8,613 nt of DNA from Sphingobacteriia bacterium. GTDB taxonomy: Bacteria > Bacteroidota > Bacteroidia > Chitinophagales > Chitinophagaceae. The stretch covers positions 1-8,613 of the forward strand of contig REAV01000018.1 of assembly GCA_004294465.1 (NCBI GenBank), given 5' to 3'. Position 1 is the stretch's first letter. The number at the start of each line of letters is the position of its first letter. Positions 4,741 to 8,613 of the stretch are shown in pieces. Position numbers and translations under genes: made by a program. Below the pieces are notes generated by a model. That model did no database searches and was not told the origin of the DNA. It was given only the letters and a program-made list of their open reading frames with translations.

Positions 4741-7131
4741 ATGGAATCAGCTGAAGCTATACAACTTAAAGAAGATATGATCTCTTTTGAAGGATTTCGG
4801 AACACTGTTCTGGAAGACTACAAAACTGCCATTATCAGCAGGGAAGTAAGTTTATTGGGAAGAAGAGAAGTGCTTACTGGAAAAGCAAAATTTGGCATTT
4901 TTGGTGACGGTAAAGAAGTGGCCCAACTGGCCATGGCTAAATTTTTTCAGCCAGGTGATTTTAGAAGTGGGTACTATAGGGATCAAACTTTCATGTTTGC
5001 CACTGGCTTATCGAGTGTGGAACAATTTTTTGCACAATTATATGGAGACCCCGATTTAAGGAATGATCCTTTTAGCGCAGGAAGACAGATGAATGCGCAT
5101 TTTGCTACCAAATTTGTAGATGATAATGGCAATTGGTTAGACCTTGCCAATCGAAAAAATATTTCTGCTGATATGGCGCCAACTGCTTCTCAAATGCCAA
5201 GGGCTTTGGGGCTTGCTTTTGCGTCGAAATGTTTTAGACAAAGTGCCTTTCAACATGAACTTCAACACCTAAGTCATAATGGCAATGAAATTTGTTTTTG
5301 TACTATTGGAGATGCAAGCACATCGGAAGGGCATTTTTGGGAAACCATGAATGCAGCAGGTGTTTTACAAGTTCCATTAGCCGTATTTGTTTGGGATGAT
5401 GGGTATGGTATTTCGGTTCCTAAAAATTTTCAAACTACCAAAGGGTCTATATCCGATGCATTAAAAGGATTAGAAAAAATGGAGGATACCAATGGTATTC
5501 GCATTTATAAATTGAAAGCATGGGATTACGCGGGAATGTGTCAGGTTTTTGAAGAAGCGATTCAACACATACGTGATACACATGTGCCTGTATTATTTCA
5601 TGTGGAAGAAGTAACTCAACCTCAAGGTCATTCTACCAGCGGAAGTCATGAAAGATATAAAACAGCAGAAAGATTGGCATGGGAGAAAGAATGGGATTGT
5701 ATAAAGAAGATGAAGGAATGGATGTTTGCGAATGGATTGTCTAGCGAAGAGGAATTATCTGATATTGAAATTGAAGCAAAGGAATATGTGAGAACTTGTA
5801 GATTAAATGCATTCAATAAATATTTCGACCCAATAAAAGAGCAAGCTGCCAATGCTGCTACATTATTGAAAGAAATGGTGGTAAATGATATTGATAAATA
5901 CAATCAGCTTCAGCAAATGGCCAATGAATTAAGTGGCCTAAAAGAACCTCAAAGAAAAGATGTATTAAGGGCTTTGTGTGTAGCAACTGAACTGGCTCCT
6001 CAATCTCCTTCGGTGAATGATGTTCAATTGTATTATCAAGAATTATTAACAGAGAGCAAAAATTTATACAATTCTCATTTATACAATCAAACGCAAAAAA
6101 GCGCACTAAATGTTGCGGAGATTAAACCATTGGTTTCTTTTGATGCACCATTGGTAAATGGCTACGAAATATTGAATAAGTATTTTGATGCTTTGTTTAC
6201 GCAGAATCCAAAAGTATATGCTTTTGGAGAAGATGTAGGATATATCGGAGATGTAAATCAGGGATTGGCCGGATTACAAGAGAAACATGGTAAAGACCGA
6301 ATTTTAGATACTGGTATACGTGAATTGACCATTGTAGGACAAGCACTGGGTATGGCTTTGCGTGGTTTAAGACCCATTGCAGAAATTCAATACCTCGATT
6401 ATTTATTATATGGCTTACAAGTACTAAGTGATGATGTTGCGACTACTCATTTTAGAACCAAGGGTCAACAAAGTGTTCCTATTATAATTAGAACAAGGGG
6501 CCATCGTTTAGAAGGAATTTGGCATAGTGGATCGCCCATGGGAATGATCATCAATGCGTTGAGAGGAATTTATGTTTGTGTCCCTAGAAATATGGTGCAA
6601 GCTGTAGGTATGTACAATACTTTATTAGCATCCAATGATCCAGCATTGGTCATTGAATGTTTAAATGGATATCGATTAAAAGAAAAAATGCCTGCTAATT
6701 TATTAGAGTTTGCAGTTCCATTGGGTGTTCCAGAAATTTTACAAGAGGGCGATGATGTAACTGTTGTTTCTTATGGTTCAACATTACGCATTATTCAGGA
6801 TGCTGCAGATAGATTAGCACAGGAGGGTATTAGTTGTGAAATTATTGATGTGCAAACACTTTTACCTTTTGATATTCATCATCGAATTATTGAGTCACTC
6901 AAAAAAACCAACCGAATTATTTTTGTTGATGAAGATGTTCCTGGCGGAGCAGCGGCTTATATGTATAATCAGGTAATTGAAGGTCAGAAAGCTTTTCAAT
7001 GGTTAGATGTTAGCCCAAGAACTTTAACTGGTCAAGCTCATAGACCGAGTTACGGATCGGATGGTGATTATTTTAGTAAGCCTAATGCAGAAGATGTAAT
7101 TCGCGTAATACGTGAAATGATGCACGAATAA
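4741..7131 (+). CDS. Fused E1 alpha/beta of a 2-oxoacid dehydrogenase complex
   Basis: A 796-residue single-chain thiamine-diphosphate enzyme joining both subunits of the heterotetrameric E1 type (2-oxoisovalerate or pyruvate dehydrogenase). It decarboxylates a 2-oxo acid and passes the acyl group to lipoyl-E2. The alpha half (about 15-330) has GYYRDQTFMFATGL (77-90), the cofactor motif GDASTSEG (190-197) to WDDGYGIS (218-225), and the active-site loop GHSTSGSHERYKT (296-308) with His297. A helical linker (about 320-460) leads to the beta half: FGEDVG (495-500, Glu497), DTGIREL (523-529, Glu528, aligned to the cofactor-activating Glu), GLRPIAEI (542-549), His595, and the C-terminal transketolase domain (about 665-790) with VDEDVPGG. 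Ungapped spacing puts Asp220 where human E1 alpha has the Mg2+ ligand Asn. Such fusions are common in Bacteroidota. E2 and E3 genes are not in the window. Substrate is undecided, branched-chain being my first guess. Start: ATG 4741, with ATG 4777 possible. Confidence 0.92.
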   Translation: MESAEAIQLKEDMISFEGFRNTVLEDYKTAIISREVSLLGRREVLTGKAKFGIFGDGKEVAQLAMAKFFQPGDFRSGYYRDQTFMFATGLSSVEQFFAQLYGDPDLRNDPFSAGRQMNAHFATKFVDDNGNWLDLANRKNISADMAPTASQMPRALGLAFASKCFRQSAFQHELQHLSHNGNEICFCTIGDASTSEGHFWETMNAAGVLQVPLAVFVWDDGYGISVPKNFQTTKGSISDALKGLEKMEDTNGIRIYKLKAWDYAGMCQVFEEAIQHIRDTHVPVLFHVEEVTQPQGHSTSGSHERYKTAERLAWEKEWDCIKKMKEWMFANGLSSEEELSDIEIEAKEYVRTCRLNAFNKYFDPIKEQAANAATLLKEMVVNDIDKYNQLQQMANELSGLKEPQRKDVLRALCVATELAPQSPSVNDVQLYYQELLTESKNLYNSHLYNQTQKSALNVAEIKPLVSFDAPLVNGYEILNKYFDALFTQNPKVYAFGEDVGYIGDVNQGLAGLQEKHGKDRILDTGIRELTIVGQALGMALRGLRPIAEIQYLDYLLYGLQVLSDDVATTHFRTKGQQSVPIIIRTRGHRLEGIWHSGSPMGMIINALRGIYVCVPRNMVQAVGMYNTLLASNDPALVIECLNGYRLKEKMPANLLEFAVPLGVPEILQEGDDVTVVSYGSTLRIIQDAADRLAQEGISCEIIDVQTLLPFDIHHRIIESLKKTNRIIFVDEDVPGGAAAYMYNQVIEGQKAFQWLDVSPRTLTGQAHRPSYGSDGDYFSKPNAEDVIRVIREMMHE

Positions 7132-7141
7132 ATTAACCTAT

Positions 7142-7870
7142 ATGAAAAATCACATGGGTGCAATTATTATTGGTTTCGTTATTTTAATTGGAACAATTGT
7201 TTTGGGAAATGCCTACAAATACAAGTTCATTAGCAATGAAACCATTGTAGTAACTGGATTAGCCGAAAAAGATTTCACGAGTGATCAAATAGTTTGGAAG
7301 GGAAGTTTTAATAGATACGGATTCGATTTAAAAGAAGCCTATTCTTTTATTAAGTCTGATGAAGCGATCATCAGATCTTATCTCAAAGAAAAAGGATTGC
7401 CAGATAGTGCGGTGGTTTTTTCTGCAGTAGATGTTCAAAAAAACTTTAGCAATGAAAGTGGACCTAACGGTAGTTATAAATCTGTATTTACCGGATATAC
7501 CCTTTCATGTGAAGTGAAAGTTGATTCTAAGAATATCATTTTAGTGGAGAAAATTTCTCGAGAAGTAACGGAATTGCTCCAAAAAGGAATTGAATTCAAT
7601 TCTAAAAAACCAGCTTATTATTATAGCAGATTAAATGAGTTGAAAATTGATCTATTGGCTAAAGCTGCTGAAGATGGAAAATTGAGAGCGGAAACAATTG
7701 CCAAGAGTTCTAAAGTGGGTTTAGGAAGTTTAAAAAGAGCCACCATGGGTGTCTTTCAAATTACTGGTAAGAATGACAATGAAGATTTCAGTTATGGAGG
7801 TTCATTCAATACTTCTTCAAAAGAAAAAACAGCTTCTATTACTTTGCGGGTAGAATATTTAGCCAATTAA
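7142..7870 (+). CDS. SIMPL (DUF541) domain protein, membrane-anchored
   Basis: A 242-residue protein with an N-terminal hydrophobic segment (about 6-23, GAIIIGFVILIGTIVLG) that is either a signal anchor or an uncleaved signal peptide, followed by a SIMPL domain. Family features are the opening strand ETIVVTGLAEKDFTSDQIVWKGSF (33-56), the segment GLPDSAVVFSAVDVQKNF (about 80-97), a central YKSVFTGYTLSCEVKVDS strand pair, the helix ELKIDLLAKAAEDGKLRAETIAKSS (about 166-190), and a final strand TASITLRVEY. SIMPL proteins are usually periplasmic or envelope-bound, related to E. coli YggE and BP26, and of unclear function, with reported links to oxidative stress and oligomeric channel-like assemblies. 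It starts 10 bp after the E1 stop and probably sits on the E1 transcript, though nothing suggests a shared function. It ends 1 bp from the convergent DUF393 gene. Confidence 0.87.
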   Translation: MKNHMGAIIIGFVILIGTIVLGNAYKYKFISNETIVVTGLAEKDFTSDQIVWKGSFNRYGFDLKEAYSFIKSDEAIIRSYLKEKGLPDSAVVFSAVDVQKNFSNESGPNGSYKSVFTGYTLSCEVKVDSKNIILVEKISREVTELLQKGIEFNSKKPAYYYSRLNELKIDLLAKAAEDGKLRAETIAKSSKVGLGSLKRATMGVFQITGKNDNEDFSYGGSFNTSSKEKTASITLRVEYLAN

Positions 7871-7871
7871 T

Positions 7872-8294
7872 TTAATTGATAAATAAGTGCTTTAATTCTT
7901 GTGTTGGTATCCAGCAGGCTTCTTTTTTGCCAAACCATTTGTACCGATTCTTTGCAATGAATTGATATACGGCATCTCTTATAAATGTAGGTACAATAAT
8001 GAATGCATAGAGCAAACTCCATCCTTTATTAAGTTGCTTTGCTACTTTTAATGCCGCTGTTGATTCTGTATATATTTTCCCCTTCTCCAATAAAGCAAAT
8101 GAATTGAAGGCTGTTGTTGAAAGGTTGAAATGGGTCAGTTTTTGCTGGCCAAAATCACTTTGTAAAGAGGCAAATTTAAAATGATGTTGAGGGTCACGAC
8201 TGATTACAAATTGAACAGAACTGTTGCATAAATTGCATACTCCATCGAATAGAATGATCGAATGCTGCTCCACTTCCTGTATCTCATATCTCAT
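7872..8294 (-). CDS. DCC-family thiol-disulfide oxidoreductase-like protein (DUF393)
   Basis: A 140-residue protein of the DUF393/DCC family, named for its N-terminal D-x-x-C-x-x-C motif, seen here as ILFDGVCNLCN (14-24; Asp17, Cys20, Cys23). Other family marks are VQFVISRDPQHHFKFASLQSD (27-47), a hydrophobic stretch LLYAFIIVPTFIRDAVYQFIAKNRYKWFG (94-122), and a C-terminal EACWIPTQEL with Cys127. A redox role is predicted from a thioredoxin-like fold but is not demonstrated for most members. Family proteins usually begin just before the ILFDG strand, so the first ten residues (MRYEIQEVEQ) are extra. Residues 1-5 come largely from the tandem heptamer that overlaps the start, and GTG at codon 8 is an alternative start. 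It follows the yebC-family gene after 34 bp on the same strand and is likely co-transcribed with it. Confidence 0.87.
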   Translation of the reverse strand: MRYEIQEVEQHSIILFDGVCNLCNSSVQFVISRDPQHHFKFASLQSDFGQQKLTHFNLSTTAFNSFALLEKGKIYTESTAALKVAKQLNKGWSLLYAFIIVPTFIRDAVYQFIAKNRYKWFGKKEACWIPTQELKHLFIN

Positions 8295-8329
8295 ATCTCT
8301 TATCTGTTATCTCATATCTGTTATCTCTC
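8281..8329. repeat. Seven-copy degenerate 7-bp tandem repeat
   Basis: Seven consecutive heptamers fill 8281-8329: ATCTCAT, ATCTCAT, ATCTCTT, ATCTGTT, ATCTCAT, ATCTGTT, ATCTCTC, consensus ATCT[CG][AT]T. The array begins inside the DUF393 coding sequence, supplies its ATG (8292-8294 read on -), spans the whole 34-bp gap, and ends on the first base of the yebC-family stop codon. The copies are imperfect, so recent slippage is limited. The 7-bp period means gain or loss of one unit changes gene spacing, and within the coding part would shift frame. Confidence 0.9.
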
Positions 8330-8613
8330 TAACCCATATTGTGAAAGACCTTATTCACATCTTCATCCTGTTCCAGACGATCAATTAATTTAGAAACATC
8401 TTCCGCTTGTTCATCGGTCATTGGAACTGTAGTGGTTGGGATCCATTCCAGTTCGGCACTCAAAGTAGCGATGCCCTTATCTTCTAATGCTTTTTGTAAG
8501 TTTCCGAAATCAACAAATGCGCAACGCAATACTAAAATTGGATTACCATTATCATCATTGCTTTCTCCTAATTCATCTAATCCATGATCAATTAATTCCA
8601 ATTCCAAATCATC
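8329..8613 (-). CDS. yebC: YebC/PmpR-family regulator, C-terminal part (partial)
   Basis: The last 94 codons of a gene that continues past the right edge; the frame is open to the final base and ends in TAG at 8329-8331. An in-frame TTG at 8605-8607 is not the start, because the reading frame and family similarity continue through it (DD then LELELIDHGLDEL). The fragment matches domains 2-3 of the YebC/TACO1 family: ELELIDHGLDEL, LRCAFVDFGNLQKALEDKGI, SAELEWIPTTTVPM, and the closing block KLIDRLEQDEDVNKVFHNM, close to the DMLEDCDDVQEVYHN of E. coli YebC. Family members were described as transcription regulators (PmpR) and more recently as translation factors that relieve stalling at proline-rich stretches; mitochondrial TACO1 is the homologue. 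The full protein is usually about 240 residues, so about 60 percent lies outside. The DUF393 gene follows 34 bp downstream. Confidence 0.92.
   Translation of the reverse strand, partial: DDLELELIDHGLDELGESNDDNGNPILVLRCAFVDFGNLQKALEDKGIATLSAELEWIPTTTVPMTDEQAEDVSKLIDRLEQDEDVNKVFHNMG

Noticed and set aside
7864..7878. Palindrome CAATTAA-T-TTAATTG as a shared terminator between convergent genes
   Set aside because: It is AT-only apart from its ends and arises because both genes end in the codons AAT TAA, facing each other with 1 bp between them. No GC-rich stem or following T-tract is present.
8605..8607. TTG as the start of a complete 92-residue protein at the right edge
   Set aside because: The frame stays open to the last base, and the similarity to the YebC C-terminal half shows this is an internal leucine of a truncated gene.
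1..8613. Mobile elements, CRISPR arrays, defence or toxin-antitoxin systems, tRNA or rRNA genes
   Set aside because: No transposase, integrase, spaced identical repeats, small toxin/antitoxin pair, or RNA gene core was seen. The window is nearly filled by ordinary chromosomal genes.

Overview
The window looks like ordinary chromosome from an AT-rich member of the Bacteroidota, most likely the Chitinophagia/Sphingobacteriia side. The evidence is the gene content: a single-chain fused E1 alpha/beta 2-oxoacid dehydrogenase, DUF1573 proteins with signal peptides ending in AQ, and a DUF5723-type outer-membrane barrel. There are no Shine-Dalgarno-like sites before most starts, and two promoters fit the TTG-N20-TAnnTTTG form used by the Bacteroidota housekeeping sigma factor. 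The taxonomic placement is inferred from these features, not from a marker gene.

Left part (1-871, + strand): the 3' end of a PepSY-associated membrane protein gene, a thiamine-binding (DUF77/MTH1187) protein gene 20 bp after it, and a cold-shock protein gene with its own clear promoter. Cold shock runs convergently into the next gene with only 6 bp between the stops. A long hairpin lies just inside that neighbour.

Middle (878-4593, - strand): a DUF5723-like outer-membrane protein gene, a 275-bp intergenic region, and then a tight three-gene cluster transcribed as DUF1573, DUF1573, class I/II aminotransferase (gaps 23 and 28 bp). The intergenic region is the most interesting non-coding part. 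On the - strand it holds a textbook promoter followed about 45 nt later by a perfect 11-bp terminator hairpin, so it could encode an RNA of about 80 nt or an attenuated leader for the barrel gene.

Right part: the fused E1 gene (4741-7131, +), with a SIMPL/DUF541 protein gene 10 bp behind it. Converging on these from the right are a DCC-family (DUF393) protein gene and the 3' end of a yebC/PmpR-family regulator gene, both on the - strand. The 34 bp between these last two genes consist entirely of a degenerate 7-bp tandem repeat that also supplies the start codon of the DUF393 gene.

The genes are mostly housekeeping: branched-chain or pyruvate oxidation, transamination, RNA chaperone, envelope proteins. 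I see no transposon, prophage, CRISPR array, defence island, rRNA or tRNA. The points worth checking are the candidate small RNA/leader, the heptamer array at a gene start, the altered cofactor motif of the E1 enzyme, and the placement of its promoter and start.
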